In this document: positions 33,808 through 43,337 of the stretch, one piece after another
Layout: each line of letters begins with the position of its first letter
Position numbering within the stretch: position 1 is the stretch's first letter
From: Profundibacter sp033851955
GTDB lineage: Bacteria; Pseudomonadota; Alphaproteobacteria; Rhodobacterales; Rhodobacteraceae
Length of the DNA stretch: 64,000 bases
Direction of reading: 5' to 3'
Assembly: GCA_033851955.1 (NCBI GenBank)
Contig: JAWSVK010000009.1
Coordinates: 186,001 to 250,000 of the forward strand
Program-made: the position numbers and the translations under genes
Notes under the pieces: generated by a model
Database searches by the model: none
Seen by the model: only the letters and a program-made list of their open reading frames with translations
What the model was told of the DNA's origin: nothing

Positions 33808-34692
33808 ATGGCGAATAACGATCATCTGGCCGACTATCTGATCGCGCCCAGCCCCGAAGCCGCAGGTTTAACACGGGTGGTTGAGGCCGTGGATCATTTG
33901 GGCGAGACACAAAGCCTTGCAGTGATCGAGGAACGCCCCCTGACGATTTATCTGAACAAGCGCGAAATCGTCACCGCGATGACAATCGGCGACTACCCCG
34001 AGTTTTTGGCGCTGGGGTTCTTGCGCAATCAGGGCATGCTGTCACTGGACGAGGAAATCACCTCGGTCGACTATGATGAAGAATTGCAGGTCGTGGTGGT
34101 GCGCACCGCGATTGAAACCGACTATGAAGATAAACTTGCCCGCAAAACACGCACATCGGGCTGCGCTGTGGGCACGGTGTTTGGCGACATGATGGAAGGG
34201 CTGGCCGGTGTGTCTCTTCCAAAAGCTGAGCTGCGCACATCATGGCTTTATGCCTTGGCCGATAAGATCAACCGCACCCCCAGCCTGTATCTAACGGCGG
34301 GCGCTTTACATGGCACAGTGCTGTGCCAAAAGGGTCGCCCATTGGTCTATATGGAAGACGTAGGTCGCCACAATGCGGTCGATAAAGTGGCCGGGTGGAT
34401 GCTGTCAGAGGGCGTCAACGGGGCGGATAAAATTCTGTATACGACTGGGCGTTTGACCAGCGAGATGGTGATCAAAACCGCGATGATGGGCATCCCTGTT
34501 TTGGCGTCGCGATCCGGCTTTACTGCATGGGGCGTTGAGATCGCCAATCAGGTCGGATTGACGCTGATTGGTCGAATGCGTGGGCGCAGGTTTCAGTGTC
34601 TGTCAGGGGCCGACCGGTTGCATCGCGACGCGGACCCAGAGATAGTGGCCGATGAATCCAAAAAGCATGGACGCAAGGGAGCAGGCGCATGA
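33808..34692 (+). CDS. fdhD: Formate dehydrogenase accessory sulfurtransferase FdhD
   Basis: Transfers sulfur from IscS to the molybdenum cofactor of formate dehydrogenase. 294 residues; the loop reads RTSGCAVGTVFG, with Cys119 kept while the second Cys of the usual CxxC is Gly. EDVGRHNAVDKVAG (about 186-199), GRLTSEMVIK and SAPT-like SRSGFTAWG motifs are intact. It overlaps mobA by four bases, and mobA overlaps the mobB-moeA gene, making a cofactor-maturation operon. Confidence 0.93.
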   Translation: MANNDHLADYLIAPSPEAAGLTRVVEAVDHLGETQSLAVIEERPLTIYLNKREIVTAMTIGDYPEFLALGFLRNQGMLSLDEEITSVDYDEELQVVVVRTAIETDYEDKLARKTRTSGCAVGTVFGDMMEGLAGVSLPKAELRTSWLYALADKINRTPSLYLTAGALHGTVLCQKGRPLVYMEDVGRHNAVDKVAGWMLSEGVNGADKILYTTGRLTSEMVIKTAMMGIPVLASRSGFTAWGVEIANQVGLTLIGRMRGRRFQCLSGADRLHRDADPEIVADESKKHGRKGAGA

Positions 34693-35315
34693 TGCAGGCT
34701 CCTTTGGGTGTGATATTGGCGGGCGGATTGGCCACGCGCATGGGCGGCGGCGACAAGGGATTGTTGCTGTTGGAAGGCAAGACGCTGATGTCACGTGTGA
34801 TTGACCGTTTGGAGCCGCAAGTGGCGGGCATGGCGATCAATGCCAACGGTAACGCAGCGCGATTTTCTGAGTTCGGCATACCTGTGTTACCCGACAGCGT
34901 CGACGGGTTCGCAGGGCCGCTGGCTGGCGTTTTGGCAGGGCTGGACTGGGCCGCGACCAAAGGCGCGGATCACATCATAACAGCCGCCGCAGACACGCCG
35001 TTTTTTCCGGCAGATTTGGTCCCACGTTTGTTGATGGCATCCGAAGACGCGGAGCTAGCCATAGCTTTGGCCGCGTCGCCTCATCCAACGCGCGGCCTGT
35101 TGCGACAACCAACCTTTGGGCTGTGGCCCGTTGCTCTGCGCGAAGATTTACGGACCGCATTGCAAGACGGGGTTCGCAAGGTGGTGCAATGGACCGACCG
35201 CCATGGTGCGGCACTTGCACCTTTTTCGGCAGATGGGTTTGATCCGTTCTTTAACGTCAACACGCCAGAGGATATGAAGACCGCGCAGTCGTTATTGTCT
35301 GGAGGATCGGAATGA
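34689..35315 (+). CDS. mobA: Molybdenum cofactor guanylyltransferase MobA
   Basis: Joins GMP to Mo-molybdopterin to form the MGD cofactor used by formate and DMSO reductase-type enzymes. 208 residues; the nucleotide-binding start is GVILAGGLATRMGGGDKGLL, and DTPFFP and NVNTPED follow. It sits between fdhD and the mobB-moeA fusion with ATGA overlaps. Confidence 0.94.
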   Translation: MMQAPLGVILAGGLATRMGGGDKGLLLLEGKTLMSRVIDRLEPQVAGMAINANGNAARFSEFGIPVLPDSVDGFAGPLAGVLAGLDWAATKGADHIITAAADTPFFPADLVPRLLMASEDAELAIALAASPHPTRGLLRQPTFGLWPVALREDLRTALQDGVRKVVQWTDRHGAALAPFSADGFDPFFNVNTPEDMKTAQSLLSGGSE

Positions 35316-37087
35316 AAATATTCGGAGTGGTTGGCTGGAAAAATTCGGGTAAAACCGGACTGGTTGAACGGCTGGTCACCGAGATCACAGGGCGCGGTTT
35401 TTCAGTGGCGACGCTAAAGCACGCGCACCATAGTTTCGATGTTGATCACCAAGGCAAAGACAGCTTTCGCCACCGCGAAGCCGGCGCGACTGAAGTGCTG
35501 TTGGCTTCGCGCCAACGTTGGGCCTTGATGCATGAGTTGCGTGACGAAGACGAGCCAAGCTTAGCGCAATTGCTGACCCATTTGTCACCAAATGATCTGG
35601 TGTTGATTGAGGGCTATAAACGCGATGATCACCAAAAGATCGAGGCCAATCGTGCCGCCACGGGTCAGCCGCTGATCGCACTTACCGATGATACCATTGT
35701 AGGTGTGGCCAGTGACCACGAACCCGAGGGATTGAAGGTCTCGAAATTTGATCTGAACGATACGGTGTCGATTGCCGACTTCGTATTGCAACAAGTTGGA
35801 CTGGTGACGGGAAAACCGACGCCGGATCTGACCCCACCCGTCATGCGCAATGATTGTTTTGCTTTGCCGGAAGGTGTGAACTGGATGCCTGTCGAGGATG
35901 CCTTGGCGCATCTTGAGGCGCGTTTAGAAACCGTCGTGGGCGAGCAAACCCTAGCGGTGACCGATGCCGCAGGCCGCGTTTTGGCGCAGCCGCAAATGGC
36001 GTTACGCTCGAATCCGCCAGGCGCAAATTCAGCGATGGATGGTTACGGGTTTGCGGCAGCGACCATAGGCAAAAGGCCATATGTGTTGCCACTGGTTGAA
36101 GGGCGAGCAGCGGCGGGCGCGCCCTATAAGGGTACGGTCCCGAACGGCCACGCGATCCGTATTTTGACAGGGGCCTTGGTGCCGGACGGCGTCGATACGG
36201 TGGTGATGGAAGAGGACGTAAATTGCACCGATACCCACATCGCCTTTCAAGGGCCGATCAAGGCGGGATCTAACACTCGCAAAGCTGGTGAAGACGTAGA
36301 GGCGGGGCAGTTGGCCTTGCCCGTGGGTCACAAAATGCGCAGCCCAGATTTGGCGTTGCTGACGGGTTTGGGGGTCGAAAAGGTCGCTGTGCACCGACAG
36401 TTGCGGGTTGGCGTGCTGTCCACCGGTGATGAAATTATTGCGGCAGATGGTGGCCTGTCGGGCGCAGATAAAACCTATGACGCGAACCGACCAATGTTGC
36501 TGTCACTGGCCACGCGCTGGGGGTTTTCGGCGCATGATTTGGGTCACGTGAATGACGACCGTGCGCTGCTAAAATCCAGCCTAAATGCCGCCATCGATAA
36601 GGTCGATGTAATCATGACAACTGGCGGAGCATCTGCTGGCGACGAGGATCATGTCTCGGCCCTGTTGCGCGACGAAGGCGCGTTGGAAGCATGGCGGATC
36701 GCGCTAAAACCAGGTCGCCCGCTTGCACTGGGAATGTGGCAGGGCGTGCCAATATTTGGGTTGCCGGGCAACCCAGTTGCCGCGTTCGTCTGTGCGGTGA
36801 TTTTCGCCCGCCCGTCGCTGTCGGCGCTGTCGGGTGCAGGCTGGATTAAGCCGCAAGGGTTTATGGTTCCAGCCGCATTTGCGAAATCCAAAAAGGCTGG
36901 CCGCCGCGAATATCTACGTGCGCGGCTGTTGTCGGATGGCAGTGTTGACGTTTACAAATCCGAAGGCTCTGGCCGGATATCGGGCCTGTCATGGGCTGAC
37001 GGACTGGTGGAATTAGCGGACGCTGCTCAAGACATCAAAATAGGCGATCTGGTGCGCTATATTCCTTACGGAAGTTTTGAAATTTAG
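35312..37087 (+). CDS. MobB-MoeA fusion (MGD adaptor GTPase plus molybdotransferase)
   Basis: 591-residue two-domain protein. Residues 1 to about 170 are MobB, with a P-loop GWKNSGKT (8-15) and DLVLIEGYKRD. Residues about 190-591 are MoeA/gephyrin: NSAMDGYGFA, GHAIRILTGALVPDGVDTVV, VLSTGDEI, TTGGASAGDEDHV and GLPGNPVAAFV. MoeA inserts molybdate into molybdopterin-AMP; MobB assists guanylation. The fusion physically couples the two late steps. Start overlaps the mobA stop. Confidence 0.94.
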   Translation: MKIFGVVGWKNSGKTGLVERLVTEITGRGFSVATLKHAHHSFDVDHQGKDSFRHREAGATEVLLASRQRWALMHELRDEDEPSLAQLLTHLSPNDLVLIEGYKRDDHQKIEANRAATGQPLIALTDDTIVGVASDHEPEGLKVSKFDLNDTVSIADFVLQQVGLVTGKPTPDLTPPVMRNDCFALPEGVNWMPVEDALAHLEARLETVVGEQTLAVTDAAGRVLAQPQMALRSNPPGANSAMDGYGFAAATIGKRPYVLPLVEGRAAAGAPYKGTVPNGHAIRILTGALVPDGVDTVVMEEDVNCTDTHIAFQGPIKAGSNTRKAGEDVEAGQLALPVGHKMRSPDLALLTGLGVEKVAVHRQLRVGVLSTGDEIIAADGGLSGADKTYDANRPMLLSLATRWGFSAHDLGHVNDDRALLKSSLNAAIDKVDVIMTTGGASAGDEDHVSALLRDEGALEAWRIALKPGRPLALGMWQGVPIFGLPGNPVAAFVCAVIFARPSLSALSGAGWIKPQGFMVPAAFAKSKKAGRREYLRARLLSDGSVDVYKSEGSGRISGLSWADGLVELADAAQDIKIGDLVRYIPYGSFEI

Positions 37088-37118
37088 GCACGAGCCCGAT
37101 CATTGGGCGCGAGCCTAA
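37084..37118. terminator. Bidirectional hairpin between convergent genes
   Basis: TTAGGC (37084-37089) pairs with GCCTAA (37113-37118); the interior pairs CG/CG and GCCC/GGGC with two mismatches around a 7-base loop. Both convergent stop codons (moeA TAG at 37085-37087 and the next gene's TAG at 37115-37117) lie inside the outer stem. There is no strong T tract on either side. Confidence 0.5.
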
Positions 37119-38146
37119 TCAAACGTGCCTGTCACACGTCCAAGCAGCATAAAGGCCCGCGCGGTTCTGGTGTCGGACAAGGCGACAATTTCCTGATCGG
37201 TTGCCTCGGCCTCAAACTCGGAAAATGTTTTGTCGAACTGGCGCAAAAAGTGATGCACGGCGTCGCGAAAAATCGGATCTTGGCGCATCCGACCCGAAGT
37301 CAGGGCAAGGCTAGAGCGATCCCGAACACCGCCAAGTGCCGCAATCGCACGCCCACGTTCGCCTTGGGCAAATTTGCGCCAAAATTCGGGGCGTGATCGA
37401 TCAGGCGTCAGGTCATCCATATAGATCCCTTCTTGGCTAAGAAGGGTTAGAACATCTTGGGCCGCCTGAATAAGGCGGGCCACGGTCCGGTCCTGAAGCG
37501 CGCGACGTAGCGCAGCAAAGCCAACCTTGTCATCAGCGGTTTCGGGAAAGTTCAGGGCCCGCACGAAATCGGCCACACCGATACGTGGTGCGATGTCTTC
37601 TGCGGTGGTGCCCAATTCAAGGCTTGTTTGCTCATCCGCCCCATTCGAAATGGTCGCCGGACTGGGCGCGGCAGCTTGGGGTGCCACGCGCGGACGGGTT
37701 GAACTGAAAGTGGCGATCGCGGTTTCAGTTTGTTTTTGCGCCGCCGCGATTTCATCCAGCTTTTTCTCAACCGAAGGTTTCATCCCTGTCGCGTCATTTT
37801 GAGACTGGGTGATATAGGTGTGGCGCATGGCATCAACCGCCGCCTGAAGCCGCGCGGATTCGATGCGCATAATGCGTGCAGATCGTGCCGCTGCCGCGCC
37901 GACCCAGATCACTGCAATCGGCAGGAAAATCGCCATCAGCTTCATCACGAACACGATCGGATCAAGCGAGACATCGCCGTCGCCAGTTGGCGCGAATGTG
38001 AAAAACAAGACCACGCCAAGGATCCATATTGCGCTTAGCGCAATCGCAATAATTTCGGCCGCAGTTATCCCGCTGCTGCTGCCACGCCCATAGATGCCAA
38101 GATCAATCGGCCTATCAGCTTTGTTCGCGTTTGTCGGTTCAGACAT
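37115..38146 (-). CDS. Membrane protein of unknown function (343 aa)
   Basis: Two transmembrane helices at about residues 29-53 and 64-86, then a helical linker (about 90-140, with a charged repeat and EKKLDEIAAAQ), an Ala/Pro-rich stretch, and a conserved-looking C-terminal domain (VADFVRALNFPETADDKVGF, FWRKFAQGERGRAIAALGG). I do not recognise a family; it looks like a conserved Rhodobacterales protein. It is downstream of greA by 15 bases. Confidence 0.75.
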   Translation of the reverse strand: MSEPTNANKADRPIDLGIYGRGSSSGITAAEIIAIALSAIWILGVVLFFTFAPTGDGDVSLDPIVFVMKLMAIFLPIAVIWVGAAAARSARIMRIESARLQAAVDAMRHTYITQSQNDATGMKPSVEKKLDEIAAAQKQTETAIATFSSTRPRVAPQAAAPSPATISNGADEQTSLELGTTAEDIAPRIGVADFVRALNFPETADDKVGFAALRRALQDRTVARLIQAAQDVLTLLSQEGIYMDDLTPDRSRPEFWRKFAQGERGRAIAALGGVRDRSSLALTSGRMRQDPIFRDAVHHFLRQFDKTFSEFEAEATDQEIVALSDTRTARAFMLLGRVTGTFD

Positions 38147-38161
38147 GGTTTTTGTGACCCG

Positions 38162-38632
38162 TCACTTGTATTCGATCGTCAGGATTTCATAAGATTTTAC
38201 GCCGCCCGGGGTTTTCACCTCGATGCTGTCGCCCTCTTCTTTGCCGATCAAGGAGCGTGCCAAGGGGGAGCGCAAATTGAGCAAACCCTTTTCGATATTT
38301 GCTTCTGGCTCGCCAACGATTTGATAGGTTTTTTCTTCATCCGTATCTTCGTCCACAAGTGTGACGGTCGCACCAAATTTGATGGTGCCAGACATGGTCG
38401 AAGGGTCGATTACATCGGCCAGCGACAGGATCGCCTCAAGCTCTTTGACACGTCCCTCAATAAAACTCTGCTTTTCGCGGGCAGCGTGGTACTCGGCATT
38501 CTCCGACAAATCACCATGCTCACGCGCCTCGGCAATCGCACGGATCACGGCGGGGCGTTCCTCGGACTTGAGGATTTTCAGTTCTTTTTCGAGCACGGTA
38601 TGTCCCGTGCGGGTCAGCGGTATTTTTTCCAT
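38162..38632 (-). CDS. greA: Transcription elongation factor GreA
   Basis: 156-residue factor that rescues backtracked RNA polymerase by stimulating transcript cleavage. The N-terminal coiled coil (about residues 12-75) carries the acidic tip DLSENAEYHAAREKQ; the C-terminal domain has IVGEPEANIEKGLLNLRSPLARSLIGKEEGD. Full length. First gene of a two-gene leftward unit. Confidence 0.95.
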   Translation of the reverse strand: MEKIPLTRTGHTVLEKELKILKSEERPAVIRAIAEAREHGDLSENAEYHAAREKQSFIEGRVKELEAILSLADVIDPSTMSGTIKFGATVTLVDEDTDEEKTYQIVGEPEANIEKGLLNLRSPLARSLIGKEEGDSIEVKTPGGVKSYEILTIEYK

Positions 38633-38827
38633 AATTCTCTTCAGTTTTTAGGGATGCGACCAGCAACAATGCTAAGCGCGAATAACTGTTTATCCAGACA
38701 AACCGACAAGTGGCATGATTGCAAGGGAAATGCACCAATCCTTTTCTGTGTCGGCGGAGAATTGACGCAAGCAAAGCGGTGCGCTACGCCGATGTTAGTG
38801 ACCAAAAGATAGCCTTTGGAGCGCGCG

Positions 38828-39775
38828 GTGAGAACATTTTTTTATTTTTCAGTCGGTTATATTGTCTTTGCCCTAATTTTTGCGGCGATCTTTATGGACG
38901 GCAATATGACGGGGTTGGCGGCTCTGGCGATCTCGGCCAAATCCCTGGTCAGTATTGGCAAAATTTTCCTAATCGGCATAGCTGCGGGGTTGCTTATCCT
39001 CGTTCTTCTGGTTGACCCGAAGACGTTAAAGCAGCGTATTTTGCCAACCTTTTATGCTTTGGTTGCGACTGTGTTTGTCCAGTCAGGGTTCACACTGCTC
39101 AAAAATACGATGCCATTCGTCACCTCATATTTTTCTGATCCGTTCTTTGCCGGCCTTGACCGTGCATTGCATTTCGGCGTCGATCCATGGGCGATAGCGC
39201 ATCAGTTGGCCGCCTACCTGCCAACGGAAATCATGCTCAACAGTTACCTTGCTGTTTGGGGTCTGCCAGCTTTGGCGTTGCCTGTGATTGTGGCGATTTC
39301 GGATGGGGATCGCACCCGCTCGATGCGCACGTTGGTTCTCTATGTGGTTGGCTGGCTCTTCGTTGGCAACGTGCTGGCGTTCGCCGGATTGTCGGTGGGG
39401 CCGGTATATTATGACAGGCTGCATGGCGGTGAACGGTTTGCTGAATTGACGCAAGCCTTGCAAAGCAGTGGCGTTACAGGTTCAATCATTGGGCAGGTAC
39501 AACAATCATTGTGGGACATATATAACGGCCAATCCGCCAGCATCGGGTCGGGGATATCGGCCTTTCCCAGCGTGCATGTCGCGATGGCAACGGTCACGGC
39601 GATTTACATGGTGGAGCGCAGCAAGTGGTTGTTGCCGCTGGCCATTGTATTTTTATCGTCCATCATTTTTGTGTCAGTTTTCACCGGCTACCATTACGCG
39701 GTTGACGGTTACGCATCGATTATTATCATTTTTGGCCTTTGGTGGGCGCTTAGACGACGTAATAACGTGGTGTAG
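38828..39775 (+). CDS. PAP2-superfamily membrane phosphatase/transferase
   Basis: About 315 residues with some eight hydrophobic helices. The catalytic motifs are SGISAFPSVHVAMAT and GYHYAVDGYASI, the PAP2/Aur1-like arrangement that hydrolyses or transfers lipid phosphates. GTG at 38828 was taken as start because GGAG lies six bases before it; a TTG at 38816 is an alternative. Substrate unknown; similar proteins make inositol-phosphate lipids or recycle polyprenyl phosphate. Confidence 0.82.
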   Translation: MRTFFYFSVGYIVFALIFAAIFMDGNMTGLAALAISAKSLVSIGKIFLIGIAAGLLILVLLVDPKTLKQRILPTFYALVATVFVQSGFTLLKNTMPFVTSYFSDPFFAGLDRALHFGVDPWAIAHQLAAYLPTEIMLNSYLAVWGLPALALPVIVAISDGDRTRSMRTLVLYVVGWLFVGNVLAFAGLSVGPVYYDRLHGGERFAELTQALQSSGVTGSIIGQVQQSLWDIYNGQSASIGSGISAFPSVHVAMATVTAIYMVERSKWLLPLAIVFLSSIIFVSVFTGYHYAVDGYASIIIIFGLWWALRRRNNVV

Positions 39776-39861
39776 CGATTGACCCGCTGGGGCGGTTTCC
39801 GTTACGAACGAGGTAACAATTTTCCCGCGCAATAATCTTGCGCGACTGACAAAGAGCGAGA

Positions 39862-41520
39862 ATGAATATGGCCGAGATAGAACGCGAAGCAATGGATTAC
39901 GACGTGGTGATTGTGGGTGCGGGGCCAGCCGGGCTTTCGGCTGCGATCCGGTTAAAACAATTGGACGCTGATATTCAGGTTGTTGTGCTGGAAAAAGGGT
40001 CCGAAGTCGGCGCGCATATCTTGTCTGGCGCAGTGTTGGACCCATCTGGTCTGAACGCGTTGATTCCGGATTGGAAAGACAAGGGCGCACCGATCAACGT
40101 GCCTGTGAAGGCAGACAATTTCTATATGCTCGGCGAGGCGGGCAAGCTGCGTATCCCAACCACGCCGATGCCACCATTAATGAGCAACCACGGCTGCTAC
40201 ATCGTTTCCATGGCCAACGTCTGTCGTTGGATGGCGGAGCAGGCCGAAGAGCTGGGCGTTGAAATTTTTCCAGGCATGGCGTGTTCCGAATTGGTGTACG
40301 GCGACGACGGCCAAGTGACCGGCGTGGTCGCGGGCGAATTTGGCAAAAACGCGGACGGCAGCCCGTCGGATGCATACGAGCCTGGCATGATCCTGAGCGG
40401 GAAATATGTGTTCCTTTCAGAGGGCGTGCGCGGCAGCCTGTCCAAAGAAGTGATAAGTAAATACGATCTGGGTGCTGATGCCGATGTGGCCAAGTTCGGG
40501 CTGGGCATGAAGGAAATCTGGGAGATCGACCCAGATAAGCACCGTGAAGGCACTGTGACCCACACGATGGGTTGGCCGTTGGGCAGCAATGCTGGTGGCG
40601 GATCTTTCATCTATCACATTGATAACAATCAGGTTTATGTCGGATTTGTGGTGCATCTGAACTACAAAAATCCATATCTGTCGCCTTACCAAGAATTCCA
40701 ACGCTTCAAGCATCACCCGATGGTTGCTGAGCTGCTAAAAGGCGGCAAACGTGTTGCTTATGGCGCACGCGCGATCACCGAGGGTGGATGGCAGTCCGTG
40801 CCCAAAGTCGTCTTCCCGGGTGGCGCTCTGCTGGGCTGTTCCGCCGGATTGGTGAACGTGCCGCGGATCAAGGGCAATCATAACGCTATGCTGTCGGGCA
40901 TGGCCGCCGCCGAAGCCGCAATTACAGCCATCAAAGACGGGCGATCGGGCGACGAACTGACAGCATATGAGACAGATCTAAAGTCCGGCCCCGTTGCCAA
41001 AGACCTAAAGCGCGTGCGCAATGTAAAGCCGATCTGGTCCAAGCTTGGGATGCTGCCGTCGCTGATTTTGGGCGGGTTCGATATGTGGGTCGCCAACGTG
41101 ACAGGCTGGAACCCGCTGGGCACATGGAAGCACGGCAAATCCGATGCTTTGGCCACGGGCGAGGCGGCGAACTTCAAACCAATTGATTACCCCAAACCAG
41201 ACGGCACCCTGTCGTTTGACCGCCTCACAAGCGTTAGCTTTTCTGCCACCAACCATGAAGAAAGCCAGCCTTGCCACCTGCAACTGGCTGACCCCAGTCT
41301 GCCAATCTCGGTGAACTTACCTAAATTCGCCGAACCAGCGCAGCGCTATTGTCCCGCAGGCGTTTACGAAGTGATCGAGGAAGAAGGCAGCGCCCCCCGC
41401 TTCCAGATCAATTTTCAAAACTGCGTGCATTGCAAAACTTGCGATATCAAAGACCCAAGCCAGAACATCACATGGAAAACACCGCAAGGCGGTGACGGGC
41501 CGAATTATCCAAATATGTAA
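39862..41520 (+). CDS. Electron transfer flavoprotein-ubiquinone oxidoreductase
   Basis: Membrane-associated FAD/4Fe-4S enzyme that moves electrons from ETF to ubiquinone. 552 residues: the Rossmann loop VVIVGAGPAGLSAA lies at about 15-28. The 4Fe-4S cysteines are Cys497 (RYCPAGVYE) and Cys521, Cys524 and Cys527 (NCVHCKTCDIKDP). Full length. Links acyl-CoA dehydrogenases such as that at 28.6 kb to the quinone pool. Confidence 0.96.
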   Translation: MNMAEIEREAMDYDVVIVGAGPAGLSAAIRLKQLDADIQVVVLEKGSEVGAHILSGAVLDPSGLNALIPDWKDKGAPINVPVKADNFYMLGEAGKLRIPTTPMPPLMSNHGCYIVSMANVCRWMAEQAEELGVEIFPGMACSELVYGDDGQVTGVVAGEFGKNADGSPSDAYEPGMILSGKYVFLSEGVRGSLSKEVISKYDLGADADVAKFGLGMKEIWEIDPDKHREGTVTHTMGWPLGSNAGGGSFIYHIDNNQVYVGFVVHLNYKNPYLSPYQEFQRFKHHPMVAELLKGGKRVAYGARAITEGGWQSVPKVVFPGGALLGCSAGLVNVPRIKGNHNAMLSGMAAAEAAITAIKDGRSGDELTAYETDLKSGPVAKDLKRVRNVKPIWSKLGMLPSLILGGFDMWVANVTGWNPLGTWKHGKSDALATGEAANFKPIDYPKPDGTLSFDRLTSVSFSATNHEESQPCHLQLADPSLPISVNLPKFAEPAQRYCPAGVYEVIEEEGSAPRFQINFQNCVHCKTCDIKDPSQNITWKTPQGGDGPNYPNM

Positions 41521-41534
41521 CGGATTTTCAAAAC

Positions 41535-41556
41535 GGGGCGCTCAATTGGGCGCCCC
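41535..41556 (+). terminator. Terminator-like hairpin after ETF-QO gene
   Basis: GGGGCGC (41535-41541) and GCGCCCC (41550-41556) with an 8-base loop, 14 bases past the stop. The downstream T tract is weak (TCATTGATTT). Confidence 0.65.
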
Positions 41557-41627
41557 TCATTGATTTGGTGCCAATGAACGACTAGGTTTCAAGGACATAC
41601 AGGTTCAATCATAAGGTCTGATCATCC

Positions 41628-43337
41628 GTGCCCATATCTGCTCGCGCCTCAATCGCCGCCCTCGCCTTGGGCTTTGCATTCACATTGCCAGCTTCGCTTG
41701 CCACAGCTGATGGACTATCAGGGTCTTATCTGGCGGCGCGCCATGCCAGCTATTATAGCGACTATAAAGCAGGTGCAGAGTATTACACCAAAGCCCTGAT
41801 CCGCGACCCATCAAACATATCCTTAATGGAAAATGCGGTGGTGTCTTTTGTTGGTCTGGGCGCGTTGAACCGCGCCGTACCCGTGGCGCGTAAAATGGCG
41901 GCGGATGGGGCTGTCAGTCAGATTTCGCGCATCGTTCTTTTAGCCGACCTGGCGCAAAAGAACGACTATGATGGCATGATCAAAATGCTTGAAAGCGGAG
42001 ACGCGATTGGGCCGTTGGTGGACGGGTTGGCGATGGCTTGGGCCGAGGTCGGGCGCGGCAATATGGATGCCAGCCTTGCGCATTTTGACGAAGTCGCCAA
42101 CGCCAAAGGTACCCGTGGGTTTGGACTATATCACAAAGCATTGGCGCTGGCCTCGGTTGGAGACTTTGAAGCCGCCCAAGCAGTTTTTGCCGGTGATAAG
42201 AGCGGCCCCTTACGTGTTACGGTTGGTGGCGTGTTGGCCCATGTCGAGGTGTTGAGCCAACTTGACCGCAATGTGGACGCGCTTGAGCTGATGGTCGATG
42301 TTTTTGGAGAAGAGCTTGACCCGCGGATCATGCAAATACGCGCAGATCTTGAGGCTGGCAAAAAGCTGCCTTTCAGCACGGCATTAAACCCATCCCAAGG
42401 GCTGGCCGAAGTGTTCTATTCGGTTGCCAATGCTCTAAGAGGTGAAACCGATAGCGGTTATGCACTGGTTTACACGCGGGTGGCTGAGTATTTGAATCCA
42501 TCCCACATAGATGCAATTTTGATGAGCGCCGGATTGCTCGAAGAGTTGGAGCAATATGATCTGGCAACTCTGGCCTATAACAAGGTTTCGCGGGACGATC
42601 CTTCGTTCCACGCCGCAGAATTGGGCCGCGCCGCAGCTTTGCGCAAAGCTGGCAAAGAAGAGGCCGCGATTGAGGTTTTGGAACAGCTCACCAAAAGTCA
42701 CGGCCACCTGCCAAGCGTGCAATCAGCATTGGGCAACGCGCTACGCCAACTTGAGCGGTACGCCGAGGCTGTAGATGCTTATAGCCATGCTTTAGAATTA
42801 TCAGGCGATCCGGAGGCTGGCGATTGGTTCCTGTTTTACGCCCGTGGAATCAGCCACGAGCGCACCGACAACTGGGAAAAAGCAGACGCTGATTTTCGGA
42901 TGGCGCTAAAACTGAACCCGAACCAGCCACAGGTTTTGAACTATCTTGGTTATTCGCTGTTGGAAAAAAATATCAAGCTGGACGAAGCACTTGATATGAT
43001 CGAGCAAGCCGTTTCGGCTGTGCCCAATGATGGCTATATCACAGATTCATTGGGTTGGGCACTCTATCGTTTGCGTCGCTTTGAAGAGGCCGTGACCTAT
43101 ATGGAACGCGCTGCCGAACTGACGCCAGTCGACCCCATCGTGTCGGATCATTTGGGCGACACGTTGTGGGCGGTGGGCCGCAAAATCGAGGCCGAGTTTC
43201 AATGGCGTCGCGCCATGTCGTTTGAGCCCGAAGAAGTGGACGCGATCCGCATTCGCCGCAAACTCGAAGTCGGCTTGGATACGGTGCTAAAAGAAGAAGG
43301 TGCGGCCCCGTTGCCCGTGTTGGCGAATGGCGGTTAG
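41628..43337 (+). CDS. Periplasmic or outer-membrane TPR protein
   Basis: 569 residues starting at GTG, with a signal peptide (MPISARASIAALALGFAFTLPASLATA). The rest is a series of tetratricopeptide repeats: for example ALGNALRQLERYAEAVDAYSHAL, QVLNYLGYSLLEKNIKLDEALDMI and SLGWALYRLRRFEEAVTYMERA. It probably acts as an envelope scaffold; partner unknown. Its last codons overlap the ispE start. Confidence 0.88.
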   Translation: MPISARASIAALALGFAFTLPASLATADGLSGSYLAARHASYYSDYKAGAEYYTKALIRDPSNISLMENAVVSFVGLGALNRAVPVARKMAADGAVSQISRIVLLADLAQKNDYDGMIKMLESGDAIGPLVDGLAMAWAEVGRGNMDASLAHFDEVANAKGTRGFGLYHKALALASVGDFEAAQAVFAGDKSGPLRVTVGGVLAHVEVLSQLDRNVDALELMVDVFGEELDPRIMQIRADLEAGKKLPFSTALNPSQGLAEVFYSVANALRGETDSGYALVYTRVAEYLNPSHIDAILMSAGLLEELEQYDLATLAYNKVSRDDPSFHAAELGRAAALRKAGKEEAAIEVLEQLTKSHGHLPSVQSALGNALRQLERYAEAVDAYSHALELSGDPEAGDWFLFYARGISHERTDNWEKADADFRMALKLNPNQPQVLNYLGYSLLEKNIKLDEALDMIEQAVSAVPNDGYITDSLGWALYRLRRFEEAVTYMERAAELTPVDPIVSDHLGDTLWAVGRKIEAEFQWRRAMSFEPEEVDAIRIRRKLEVGLDTVLKEEGAAPLPVLANGG

